A stretch of DNA of 64,000 nucleotides. Source: G963422445 sp963422445 (lineage in GTDB: Bacteria > Pseudomonadota > Alphaproteobacteria > Thalassobaculales > Thalassobaculaceae). Made by a program: the position numbers and the translations under genes. Under the pieces are notes generated by a model that searched no databases, was not told the origin of the DNA, and saw only the letters and a program-made list of their open reading frames with translations. The stretch lies in assembly GCA_963422445.2 (NCBI GenBank), contig OY729512.2, positions 4,154,001 to 4,218,000 of the forward strand, read 5' to 3'. Positions 26,148 to 35,522 of the stretch are shown one piece after another; position 1 is the first letter of the stretch, and every line of letters begins with the position of its first letter.

Positions 26148-28495
26148 CTTTCAATAGGACACAGTTAACAAGGTAATGCCGGTTCTGCATGTTCTGGGCA
26201 TGCAGATTGGGCTTCGGCATTTCAGCGCCGGTACGATTGAGTGGCTGAAGGGGGCGTCCGGCGAGACGGGCCGGACGCGCCATTCGCTGGCGCGCGCGTT
26301 GTGCGAGCGCGAGAACTGGCGCAACCCTCGGGGCGTTCCGTGTCTTGCCCAAGCGAGCAAGGCTCTGTCGCGGCTGGCGGACAAGGTGGGCATTTCGTTG
26401 CCCGAGGCGCGGGCGATGCCGTGCCGGACGCCGGGAACGGTGGGCGGCGAGGTCGAGCGGGGCTATCCGGACCTGGAACTGAGGTGCGGGCTGTCGGAGC
26501 TTGGGGAGGTCACGCTGGTCCCGGTCGGCGATGCGGCGGACAAGCGCTCGTGGCGGGAGATGATGGAGAGCCATCATCCGCAGGGGTGGTCGCGAAGGCC
26601 GGGTGCGGTGCTGAACTGGTGGATCGTTTCGTCGGTTCACGGCCGCCTTGGCGGCATCGGCTTCTGCGCCGCGAGCTGGCATCAGGCGGCCCGCGACGCC
26701 TTCATCGGCTGGTCGGCTGCGGCGCGGGTCGCCAACCTGACGCAGCTGGTCAACCAGCATCGCTTTCTCCTGCTGCCCGGCGTCCGGGTCGACAATCTGG
26801 CGTCGCATGTGCTGGCGCTGTCGACGGCGCGCCTGGCCGGCGACTGGCCGGCGGCGCATGGGGCCGTGCCGTTGGCCGCCTACACTTATGTGGGTCCCGA
26901 GCGGCGCGGCACCTGCTACCGCGCGGCGGGCTGGAAGTGTTGCGCCGAGCGGACCTCGGGGTCTCCGCCGGGGCGCCGCGCGGCGGCGCCGAAATCGGTG
27001 TGGATCAAGCCCTTGGCCGAGGGCTGGCGGGACGCCTTGTGCCGGGAGCCGGCGCCCATCCTCGGCACGACGCCCGAGCCCTGCCGGGTCAAAGGCGCGG
27101 ACTGGGCCGACTTCGAGTACGGCCGCAGCTCGCATCCCGACGGCCGCCTGCGCAAGCGGCTGTTGGCGATGGGCCGGGCATGGGAGAATGCCCCCGGTGC
27201 GTCCCTGCCCGTGATCTTCCCCGCAGAGGCGGAGCAGAAGGCCGCCTACCGGCTGCTGTCCAACGACAGGATCAAGATGGACGACATTCTTCAACCCCAC
27301 CGCGAGGCGACGGTCGAGCGCTGCCGGCTGGAGCCGGTGGTCCTCGCCATCCAGGACACCACGACGCTGAACTACAACGGCCACCGCAAGACCACGGGCC
27401 TGGTGGACCTCGGCGGCGGCGGCTCGGGAACAAGGGGGATCCTCGCCCATGTCGGGCTTGCGATCAGCGAAACCCGGCGTCCGCTCGGGGTGTTCGAACT
27501 CAACGCCACCCAGCGCGACGGCGCGGACGCGGCCGGCGAGGCCGAGCCGGAGAGCGTGCGCTGGCTGCGCCGGCTCGAGAGCGCCGGGCAGCTCGCGATG
27601 GCCTGTCCCGACACCCGCGTGGTCACGGTCTGCGACCGTGAGGGCGACATATGGGAGATGTTCTGCAAGGCGCGCGAGAGCGGCGACGGGCTGTTGATCC
27701 GCTCCGACCGCGGCCGGCAGCGCCGGGCTGTCGTCGACGGCAAGACACCGGACTTGTGGGACGTCGTGGCGGCGCAGCCGGTGCTGGGGACGAAAACCAT
27801 CGAACGCCTCCCCTGCGGCGGTCCCCGCAGACGCCGCAGGCGCAAGGCCCGCCTCGACCTGCGCGCCGCCGGCGTCGAACTCGCGCCGCCGAGGAACAGG
27901 GCCAACCAGGCGCCGCTGCCCATGCTCGCCGTCTCGGTCCAGGAACCCGACCCGCCGAAGCGCTGCAAGCCGCTCCACTGGCTCTTGCTCACCACCGAGG
28001 GCGAGGCCGACATCGACAACGCCCGGCGCATCGTTGCCTGGTACGAGGCGCGCTGGACCGTCGAGGAATACTTCAGGATCCTCAAGGTCGGCACCCGCGT
28101 CGAGGATCGCAGGCTCGACGACGCCGACGACCTGCGAAAGTGTCTCGCCTTCGACGGCGTCACCGCATGGCGCGTCATGGACCTCGAACGCCTCGCCCGC
28201 GACAAGCCTCACATGCCCGCGCGCGAGCGCTTCACCGAGCACGAAATCAACGTCCTCTAAGTCTGGCTCAGATACCATCGCATCATCCGCGCCCCGCCCG
28301 GCAAGCCTCCCGACATCCGCACCGTCGTGGTCGACCTCGCACGCGTCGCAGGCTTCCATCCCAGCAAGCAACAGCCCCTCCCCGGAACCGAGAAAATCTG
28401 GCAGGCATGGCAGCGATACAAAGCCGGAATCGACTTCATCAACGCATGGGACAACATCCAATGAACGGAACCTTCTCAGCAGTGGGAGATTGATA
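26148..28495 (+). mobile_element. IS4-type element carrying a DUF4338-transposase fusion
   Basis: The left edge is at the end of a 7-G run (26141-26147) and the right edge at the start of a 13-G run (28496-28508). The host gene has a C-run here on its coding strand, so a G-tract target duplication is likely. The ends resemble each other as an imperfect inverted repeat: CTTTCAATAGGACACAG on the left and, in reverse complement, CTATCAATCTCCCACTG on the right (12 of 17 match). The interior is one long gene. Confidence 0.7.
26176..28464 (+). pseudogene. Transposase: DUF4338 (DruA-like) domain fused to Tn5-type IS4 transposase, with an in-frame stop
   Basis: The frame from ATG 26176 is open for 694 residues, hits TAA at 28258-28260, then continues for 67 codons to TGA at 28462-28464. 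The continuation (VWLRYHRIIRAPPGKPPDIR ... LPGTEKIWQAWQRY) is the normal end of Tn5-like transposases, so the TAA is a nonsense change. Domains: residues about 100-260 match DUF4338 of Druantia DruA (ARDAFIGW, NQHRFLLLPGVRVDNLASHV, GTCYRAAGW). About 305-385 is the Tn5 DNA-binding domain (FEYGRSSHPDGRLRKRL). About 390-650 is the DDE domain with D394 (QDTTTLNY), D487 (VCDREGDIWE) and the YREK signature Y623/R626/E630/K637. Confidence 0.85.
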
Positions 28496-28508
28496 GGGGG
28501 GGGGGGGG

Positions 28509-28635
28509 ACCGCTTATGCACTTGGCTCCGGCTTGATCAACATGTTGATCGAAAACCGTCCAAATGCACCGGTAGGAGTCAACTTCTCGCGGCAAACTCT
28601 CAACTCTCGCAACCGGAGCTACGTGCGTAAGCGGT
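28509..28635 (-). mobile_element. 127-bp miniature derivative of the IS1595 family (MITE-like)
   Basis: Only the two ends remain: ACCGCTTATGCACTTGG plus GGCTTGATCAACATGTTG (right-end type) and CGCGGCAAACTCTCAACTC ... TGCGTAAGCGGT (left-end type). No coding sequence survives, so it could move only with transposase from a full copy. It lies inside the protease pseudogene and abuts the G-tract next to the IS4-type element. The 8-bp duplication is no longer clear. Confidence 0.8.
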
Positions 28636-29392
28636 TTAGGGGATATCGCCAGTGGCCCACGCGATGGCGATGGCATAGCACCCTGATCTGGATCAGGCCA
28701 CGATCGTCACCGGGGCTATTGAGAGCTGCTACAGCCCAGATGCTCACGTTTGCGCCCGACGCGAGAACCCTGCGAAGCGGGTATCCCACTACGACCGCGT
28801 CTGCATCCGGTCGTCTGCTTCGTCACGTGCGGCGACGGCCGCCGGCCGATTACCGCTGAATTTGGCTGACACCGACGAAATCTATAGCTCAGCGCATGTC
28901 GCGCGCGACATGCGCGTTGATCAGGATGTGGCCTTCAGCGCTGACGCGAAACCCGGATCCGGACAATCTGTGTCGGATCGGCTTACGCAGCGGGTCAGGC
29001 GCCGCCGAGGCAGTATATACGGCGAGGACAGCGGAAAGCAGCGTATGTTCCAATGCATGCGATAGGCAGCCGTCCGTCGGTAGCCCGGAGTTTGCCTGGA
29101 AGGTTGCTATGGCGGCCCGGATCTTGGGACCGAAAAGCCGGTCGGCGGGTTCCGGATCGTAACCAAGCCTGGAAAGAGCGCGTTGTATCTCGGTGCTTCG
29201 GACGGGTGTAACAGTAGCTTCCGCCGATGGCGTCGGTATGTCCGCCTATTCCCAAGTCGGCCGAAACGCAATTCCAGGATCCTCACTCGTCACGGGCCGC
29301 CATTCTCTAGCCAACCGCTGAGCACGGGCAAGATCTGACGGCGTCAGACAAGACTCGACAAGATCCCGTTTCGGGATCACCAAATCACGTAA

Positions 29393-30377
29393 ACCGCTTA
29401 TGCAAAGAGCTCCGGTCGCGAGAGTTTGCCACCAGATGTTGAGGTTGAGGTTAGGGCGGGGGAGCGGGTGGAATGCTCCCAATACATTCCTGCCGACGGA
29501 GCCCCCACATGAAACAGCTCCCCGACAGCCTCCTCGCCGTCCAGCACATGGTCCCGGACGATGACGCCTGCGCCGCCTGGCTGATCGAAATGCGCTGGCC
29601 GGACGGCTTCGTCTGTCCCACGTGCGGCCATGAAAAGGGATGGGCGCTGCGCAGAAAAGCACACACCTTCGCGTGCACCGGCTGCCGCCGGCAGACTTCT
29701 GTGACGGCCGGGACGATCCTGCACGCCAGCAAGCTGCCGCTCACCGTCTGGTTCTGGGCCGCCGACCTGATGGCGACCCACTCCAACGGCATCTCTGCCC
29801 TGCAGCTCCAGAAACAGCTCGCTATCGGCTCTTACCGCAGCGCCTGGCTGCGCGCCCACAAGCTGCGCGCCAGCATGGTCGAGCCCGAGCACAACCCGTT
29901 GTCGGGCCTGGTGGACATCGACGAGGCCAGCCTTCCATTCCGGACCAAAGACGATCCTCCCACCGGAGGGCAAGGACGCAGCCACGACGGCAAGATGCTC
30001 ATCGTCGGCGCCGCCGACCTCGGACACTTCGTCGAAACCGCCGCCGGTCCCGACGCCATCGCGAAAACCGACGGCTGGTCCGGCTACGCTGCGGTCCCCG
30101 CCGATCGTCACAATGTCCATGTCGTCGGGAAGACCGCCGCTCACCTCGTCCTGCCGTGGATCCACCAAGTCTTCTCCAACCTCAAAGGATGGACGCGAGG
30201 CGTCTACCACGGGCTGCGCCGCAAGCATCTGCAAGCCTATCTCGATGAGGTCATCTTTCGCTTCAACCGCCGCAAAACCCGCCACACTGCTTTCCGCTCG
30301 CTTTTCCGCCTCGCCACCAATGCACAACCCCTTACCTACAGCATGTTGATCGAACCGGAACCATCTGCATAAGCGGT
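29393..30377 (+). mobile_element. IS1595-family element, copy C, internally deleted (985 bp)
   Basis: Ends ACCGCTTATGCA and CTGCATAAGCGGT. The 8-bp target duplication TCACGTAA is at 29385-29392 and 30378-30385. It is 66 bp shorter than copy A, matching a 22-codon deletion in the transposase. It interrupts the Sel1 region of the protease pseudogene: the host reads ...ALKQELRD on one side and DLVIPKRDLVE on the other. Confidence 0.93.
29509..30372 (+). pseudogene. IS1595-family transposase with in-frame internal deletion (copy C)
   Basis: A 287-residue product, open throughout. Between the first and second catalytic aspartates, KMLIVGA joins directly to ADLGHF, removing a 22-residue block that copy A has (starting IELGDGNIPG). 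Probably non-functional because a core strand of the RNase H fold is lost. Confidence 0.85.
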
Positions 30378-30787
30378 TCACGTAATTCTTGTTTTAAGGC
30401 AGAAACTTGAGCAACGATCAACTTAAGCTACTTGTATGCGTGAACAAAATCTCGCGGAACGCGCCTGCCGGATTCGTACATGAACCCGATCCTGAGCTGG
30501 GCAAGGATGCCGCCCTGTTCAGCAAGGAGCTAAAATCCTCGATGGGCTATGGCGTATGCACCCTGCTCGTATGTCTCCAAGGCTTCTCGATAAATCTGCG
30601 CCGCCGCTGATAGCACAGCTGTTGCGGTCAACAGCAATAGCGTTGCCAAAACAAAGATCCACCGCGATAGGGGAACGGGCTTTCCCGCTCGTTCCACAGC
30701 TATCCGGGTATGTCTATTCACGTGCTCGCTTCTTTCCTCGGATCTTGCTAACAAATTGTCGTGTCGGCACGGTTGGAAACGGACCAA

Positions 30788-31307
30788 GAACTATGAGAAG
30801 TTTCTTGCATCAAGGATATGAAACAAACTCGAATCTTGCAATAAATCCACGATAGTTCGGGTAACATCTACAGGATAAGACGTTCAGAATCAAGATTTCA
30901 ATCTCACCAAATCATGCACCACATCGAACTGACATTCTTTAAGAATTTCTGATGGACCAGATGCATTCACATTTTAATTTGTCGTTTTAAGTTCACTTCA
31001 AAATCTACTTCACAGGATCCCGGTACAGAAATATACGACCTCAAATTGACGAGAAATTATATGAATTCCTTGCGTATAATACTCAACATAATCTGAATTA
31101 TTCAACTTTTCATACGGTGAAATTCTATCAGATTCATCCAAAATAAAAACATGTCTCTGTTTATTCTGTTTTCGAACATGTGAATACGTAAGGCATATCG
31201 TTGAGTGCATAGAAAATCCAGAATATATCTACATTGGGCGATTGATTTGTTGTCGAAGTTGAACAACAACTCTCATTGGCGATATTTGTATGGAGAAAAA
31301 AAGAATA
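30788..31307. other. AT-rich island with no identifiable gene
   Basis: About 520 bp, clearly AT-richer than the surroundings. Minus-strand peptide pieces (for example HVFILDESDRISPYEKLNNS near 31010-31210, with HSTICLTYSHVRKQNKQ before it) have natural-looking composition but are broken by stops, and I recognise no family. Short AT-rich scraps of similar character lie at 32366-32427, 33927-33972 and 35453-35522 between IS copies. They may be what is left of a foreign segment. Confidence 0.4.
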
Positions 31308-32357
31308 ACCGCTTATGCAGATGGTTCCGGTCGCGAGAGTTTGCCACCAGATGTTGAGGTTTAGGTTAGAGCGGGGGAGCGGGTAGAATGCCCCGATATG
31401 TTCCTGCCGACGGAGCACCCACATGAAACAGGTCCCCGACAGCCTCCTCGCCTTCCAGCACATGGTCCCGGACGATGACGCCTGCGCCGCCTGGCTGATC
31501 GAAATGCGCTGGCCGGACGGCTTCGTCTGTCCCACGTGCAGCCATGAAAAGGGATGGGCGCTGCGCAGAAAAGCACACACCTTCGCGTGCACCGGCTGCC
31601 GCCGGCAGACCTCGGCGACGGCCGGGACGATCCTGCACGCCAGCAAGCTGCCGCTCACCGTCTGGTTCTGGGCCGCCGACCTGATGGCGACCCACTCCAA
31701 CGGCATCTCTGCCTTGCAGCTCCAGAAACAGCTCGCTATCGGCTCTTATCGCAGCGCCTGGCTGCTCGCCCACAAGCTGCGCGCCAGCATGGTCGAGCCC
31801 GAGCGCAACCCGTTGTCGGGCTTGGTGGAAATCGACGAGGCCAGCCTTCCATTCCGGACCAAAGACGATCCTCCCACCGGAGGGCAAGGACGCAGCCACG
31901 ACGGCAAGATGCTCATCGTCGGCGCCATCGAACTCGGGGACGGAAACATCCCAGGCCGCCTGCGGCTGGCCGAAATCTCCTCCTACGCCGCCGCCGACCT
32001 CGGATACTTCGTCGAAACTGCCGCCAATCCTGACGCCATCGTGAAAACCGACGGCTGGTCCGGCGACGCTGCGGTCCCCGCCGATCACCACAATGTCCAT
32101 GTCGTCGGGAAGACCGCCGCTTACCTCATCCTGCCGTGGATCCACCAAGTCTTCTCCAACCTCAAAGGATGGGCGCGAGGCGTCGACCACGGGCTGCGCC
32201 GCAAGCATCTGCAAGCCTATCTCGATGAGATCGTCTTTCGCTTCAACCGCCGCAAAACCCGCCACGATGCTTTCTGCTCGCTCTTCCGCCTCGCCACCAA
32301 TGCACAACCCCTTACCTACAGCATATTGATCGAACCGGAACCACGTGCATAAGCGGT
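31308..32357 (+). mobile_element. IS1595-family element, copy D, full-length coding region
   Basis: Ends ACCGCTTATGCAG and TGCATAAGCGGT. The flank AAGAATAA occurs at 31301-31308 and 32358-32365. Its last base coincides with the expected terminal A, so the element seems to have lost one terminal base. A second base is missing in the leader compared with copy A. Confidence 0.9.
31423..32352 (+). CDS. IS1595-family transposase (copy D)
   Basis: 309 residues, the same length and layout as copy A: zinc ribbon (CPTCSHEKGWAL, ACTGCRRQT), LVEIDEASLPF, KTDGWSGDAAV. It has scattered substitutions (for example C to S in the zinc ribbon and D to E in VEIDEAS). The second zinc ribbon half is intact. Activity is uncertain. 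Confidence 0.9.
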   Translation: MKQVPDSLLAFQHMVPDDDACAAWLIEMRWPDGFVCPTCSHEKGWALRRKAHTFACTGCRRQTSATAGTILHASKLPLTVWFWAADLMATHSNGISALQLQKQLAIGSYRSAWLLAHKLRASMVEPERNPLSGLVEIDEASLPFRTKDDPPTGGQGRSHDGKMLIVGAIELGDGNIPGRLRLAEISSYAAADLGYFVETAANPDAIVKTDGWSGDAAVPADHHNVHVVGKTAAYLILPWIHQVFSNLKGWARGVDHGLRRKHLQAYLDEIVFRFNRRKTRHDAFCSLFRLATNAQPLTYSILIEPEPRA

Positions 32358-32427
32358 AAGAATAAAACGAGGACATCATTTGCAAACTCCGCACTCTGTT
32401 ATTTTGACTGAAAAAATATGAACATAC

Positions 32428-33926
32428 GAAACCTCTTGCAAAATTCCTGTCCCCAGGGTCCGGTGATCCCGGATCGGTCGGTTGCTTCCGTTCACCTCTG
32501 CACCTGGAGGTCGGAATCCATGGATTCGCGGTGTCTCATCAGAGACGATGAGAACAAACAGGGACCTTTGCGGACATCGGGACACGCCTCTCCGGGTCCC
32601 TCTCTTCGAGAGGGCCGCGAAGGGTCGGTATGCGTTGTCGGAGCCGCGCTATGGGGCGGCGAGACGTATCAACGGGTCAGCCGCCAGGGCCAGGATGCCG
32701 AACATGAGATGGCAGGCGACCTTGGAATATCCACGGACGCGGACATGGCGCCCGCCACACTCATCCTTGAGGCGGGCGTTGGTCCTCTCGACACCGGACC
32801 GGATCCGGACCCGCACGGTCTCGGGATCGACATGGCCTATTGCACGCCGGGCCCGGGCCTCCCGGTCTCGCTCCTCCTTGAGGTCCTTGTCCCGGCGCGG
32901 ATTGACATCGATGATCGGCACATGGCCAAGCCGTTCGCTCATCTGGTAGATCTCTCTGGCATCATAGGCCGCGTCCATGAGATCGTAGAGATTGGTCACA
33001 CGCCCGGCGGTCATCATCGCCAGCGGGACCGCGACCTGGCTGTCATGGACGGATGCCGAGGTGAGGACGGTCCTCAGCGGCACCCCGCAGTCTGCTGTGT
33101 CGATAGGCAGCTTGTAACCGCGCCAAGCCTCCAGGACCCCCTTGGCAGTCTTCTTTGCCCCGTGATCGCAGACCTTCGGCAGCGCGTCGAGCCTCTCATC
33201 GAGATCCATCCCGTTCGCTTGCTGTTCGAGACGCCCAGGCTCCTTCGTCCTCTCCGCGCCCTTGCGGGGCCGGCCGCGCTTGCGGTTCGGCGTCCTGGCC
33301 TTCGGCGTCGGGGCCGGCGTCTCCCGGGCCTCGATGGCCGTCGGGTCCCTCGACACGTGGCCGATGAGCGTGTCGCCCAGTGTCTCTGCAACCAGAGCCG
33401 CGTGCATCCTCTCCGGAAGACGGGACTGCGAAAATTCGGCAAACGCCCGCGAAAACGTCGCTTCACTCGGGATCTCCGCGACACGCGACCAGCCGCACAG
33501 TCGGCACAACGTCGGGTCCACCTTGAGCCTGTCGATCAGGTGGCGGGTCGTCGGCAGATCCCATACCGCCTTGGCGATGAAGCCACGGGCCAGCGCCTGG
33601 CGATCCTCCCGGGGCCGACCCGGACCGGTCCACACCTCATCGACGAAGCCCTCCACCTTGACGAGATCGAGAGCTGTCACGAAACGCTTGTGCGTCTCCA
33701 GGAGAGGACCGACCGCCTCGGCCAACGCAGGGAAAAGGTCCCCTTGAAATCGGCGCCAGAGATCGGATAGGGTCGAGCCAAGGGTCATCGGGGTCACCTC
33801 CTCGGTATCTTGTTGTTGTGGAAACACAACATACCACGAGGTGGCCCCGAAACCCAGGCCCTCGACAACAAAATCAGCCTCGAGAAGGCAAAAAACCGGT
33901 CGGGCCGGCAATTTTGCAAGAAGCTC
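32428..33926 (-). mobile_element. IS5/IS1182-like element, copy A (about 1.5 kb)
   Basis: The left end reads ACCTCTTGCAAAATTCCTG and the right end GGCAATTTTGCAAGAAGCTC; the intact copy at 60579 ends with GGTTCC. It contains a single transposase gene on the minus strand. It lies 46 bp from copy B in the same orientation. Confidence 0.85.
32649..33788 (-). CDS. DDE transposase, IS5/IS1182-like (copy A)
   Basis: 379 residues from ATG 33788, preceded by the strong RBS GGAGGTGACCCC. The N-terminal half resembles DUF772-type domains (LPTTRHLIDRLKVDP, EIPSEATFSRAFAEF). The catalytic residues are probably in HVSRDPTAIEARE, LYDLMDAAYDAREI and RSGVERTNARLKD. The frame extends upstream to 33986 but that part is only the terminal repeat. 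Compared with copies B and C it has an extra substitution cluster near the centre. The family assignment is by architecture only. Confidence 0.85.
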   Translation of the reverse strand: MTLGSTLSDLWRRFQGDLFPALAEAVGPLLETHKRFVTALDLVKVEGFVDEVWTGPGRPREDRQALARGFIAKAVWDLPTTRHLIDRLKVDPTLCRLCGWSRVAEIPSEATFSRAFAEFSQSRLPERMHAALVAETLGDTLIGHVSRDPTAIEARETPAPTPKARTPNRKRGRPRKGAERTKEPGRLEQQANGMDLDERLDALPKVCDHGAKKTAKGVLEAWRGYKLPIDTADCGVPLRTVLTSASVHDSQVAVPLAMMTAGRVTNLYDLMDAAYDAREIYQMSERLGHVPIIDVNPRRDKDLKEERDREARARRAIGHVDPETVRVRIRSGVERTNARLKDECGGRHVRVRGYSKVACHLMFGILALAADPLIRLAAP

Positions 33927-33972
33927 TACGGTGAAAAATTTTTCGATAGTTTTATGAGGAATATCAGAAATT

Positions 33973-35452
33973 GGAACCTCTTGCAAAATTCCTGCCCAGG
34001 GTCCGGTGAGGCCGGATCGGTCGGTTGATCCCGGTCACCTCTGCACCTGGAGGTCGGAATCCATGGATTCGCGGTGTCTCATCAGAGACGATGAGACCGA
34101 ACAGGGCCTTTGCGGACGTCAGGACACGCCTCTCCGGGCCACTCTCTTCGAGAGGGCCGCGAAGGGTCGGCATGCGTTGTCGGAGCCGCGCTATGGGACG
34201 GCGAGACGTATCAACGGGCCAGCCGCCAGGGCCAGGATGCCGACCATGAGATGGCAGGCGACCTTGGAATATCCACGGACGCGGACATGGCGCCCGCCAC
34301 ACTCATCCTTGAGGCGGGCGTTGGTCCTCTCGACACCGGACCGGATCCGGAACCGCACGTTCTCGGGATCGACATGGCCTACTGCACGCCGGGCCCGGGC
34401 CCCCCGGTCTCGCTCCTCCTTGAGGTCCTTGTCCCGGCGCGGATTGACATCGATGATCGGCACATGGCCAAGCCGTTCGCTCATCTGGTAGATCTCTCTG
34501 GCATCATAGGCCGCGTCCATGAGATCGTAGAGATTGGTCACACGCCCGGCGGTCATCATCGCCAGCGGGATCGCGACCTGGCTGTCATGGACGGATGCCG
34601 AGGTGAGGACGGTCCTCATCGGCGCCCCGCAGTCTGCTGTGTCGATATGCAGCTTGTAACCGCGCCAGGCCTCCAGGACCCCCTTGGCATTCTTCTTTGC
34701 CCCGTGATCGCAGACCTTCGGCAGCGCGTCGAGCCTCTCATCGAGATCCATCCCGTTCGCTTGCCGTTCGAGACGCCCAGGCTCCTTCGTCCTCTCCGCG
34801 CCCTTGCGGGGCCGGCCGCGCTTGCGGTTCGGCGTCGGGGCCGGCGTCTCCCGGGCCTCGATGGCCGTCGGGTCCCTCGACACGTGGCCGATGAGCGCAT
34901 CGCCCAGTGTCTCTGCAACCAGAGCCGCGTGCATCCTCTCCGGAAGACGGGACTGCGACCATTCGGCAAACGCCCGCGAAAACGTCGCTTCACTCGGGAT
35001 CTCCGAGACACGCGACCAGCCGCACAGTCGGCGCAACGTCGGGTCCACCTTGAGCCTGTCGATCAGGTGGCGGGTCGTCGGCAGATCCCATACCGCCTTG
35101 GCGATGACGCCACGGGCCAGCGCCCGGCGATCCTCCCGGGGCCGACCCGGACCGGTCCACACCTCATCGACGAAGCCCTCCACCTTGACGAGATCGAGAG
35201 CTGTCACGAAGCGCTTGTGCGTCTCCAGGAGAGGACCGACCGCCTCGGCCAACGCAGGGAAAAGGTCCCCTTGAAATCGGCGCCAGAGATCGGATAGGGT
35301 CGAGCCAAGGATCATCGGGGTCACCTCCTCGGTATCTTGTTGTTGTGGAAACACAACAGACCACGAGATGGCCCGAAACCCAGGCCCTCGACAACAAAAT
35401 CAGCCTCGAGAAGGCAAAAAACCGGTCGGGCCGGCAATTTTGCAAGAAGCTC
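33973..35452 (-). mobile_element. IS5/IS1182-like element, copy B
   Basis: The left end is GGAACCTCTTGCAAAATTCC and the right end again AAGAAGCTC, the same altered end as copy A and unlike copy C. It is about 20 bp shorter than copies A and C. It forms a direct tandem with copy A. Confidence 0.85.
34191..35315 (-). CDS. DDE transposase, IS5/IS1182-like (copy B)
   Basis: 374 residues from ATG 35315. It is like copy A but lacks a few residues in the lysine/arginine-rich linker (PAPTPNRKRGRP instead of PAPTPKARTPNRKRGRP). Catalytic segments are the same. Apparently intact. Confidence 0.85.
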   Translation of the reverse strand: MILGSTLSDLWRRFQGDLFPALAEAVGPLLETHKRFVTALDLVKVEGFVDEVWTGPGRPREDRRALARGVIAKAVWDLPTTRHLIDRLKVDPTLRRLCGWSRVSEIPSEATFSRAFAEWSQSRLPERMHAALVAETLGDALIGHVSRDPTAIEARETPAPTPNRKRGRPRKGAERTKEPGRLERQANGMDLDERLDALPKVCDHGAKKNAKGVLEAWRGYKLHIDTADCGAPMRTVLTSASVHDSQVAIPLAMMTAGRVTNLYDLMDAAYDAREIYQMSERLGHVPIIDVNPRRDKDLKEERDRGARARRAVGHVDPENVRFRIRSGVERTNARLKDECGGRHVRVRGYSKVACHLMVGILALAAGPLIRLAVP

Positions 35453-35522
35453 ATTGGACAAAAATTAAGTTGATAGTTTTTTGATGACCCGACCTGTTTC
35501 GAATTTTTCACACAGAAGCCTA

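Larger units (their letters stand above)
25984..30721 (-). pseudogene. Sel1-repeat / peptidoglycan-binding / trypsin-like serine protease gene, shredded by three mobile elements
   Basis: Pieces on the minus strand fit one gene. 30378-30721: GTG start, a hydrophobic signal (LATLLLLTATAVLSAAA), then Sel1-type repeats (YEQGAYAIAHRGF, LAEQGGILAQLRIGFMYESG) with two in-frame stops. The IS1595 copy C follows. 28636-29392: TPSDLARAQRLAREW, then a peptidoglycan-binding module (IQRALSRLGYDPEPADRLFG), then a trypsin-like start GSGFRVSAEGHILINAHVA (catalytic His) and ARDEADD (Asp region), GYPLRRVLASGANVS and GLIQI, across several frames. 25984-26147: NVNFAASAETTRVFLDVEGV ... ECWK, the normal C-terminus. 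The part with GNSGG, the catalytic serine, is deleted. A 127-bp miniature element and an IS4-type element separate the last two pieces. Confidence 0.75.

Noticed and set aside
25984..28521. 845-codon open frame on the minus strand across the IS4-type element
   Set aside because: It is the antisense of the transposase, kept open by high GC. Only its last 50 codons (host side of the left edge) are genuine, as the tail of the protease pseudogene.
32418..33770. 450-codon plus-strand frame opposite the IS5/IS1182-like transposase (also at 34110 and 60587)
   Set aside because: The coding strand is minus, with DDE motifs and a strong RBS; the plus frame is repetitive low-complexity shadow.
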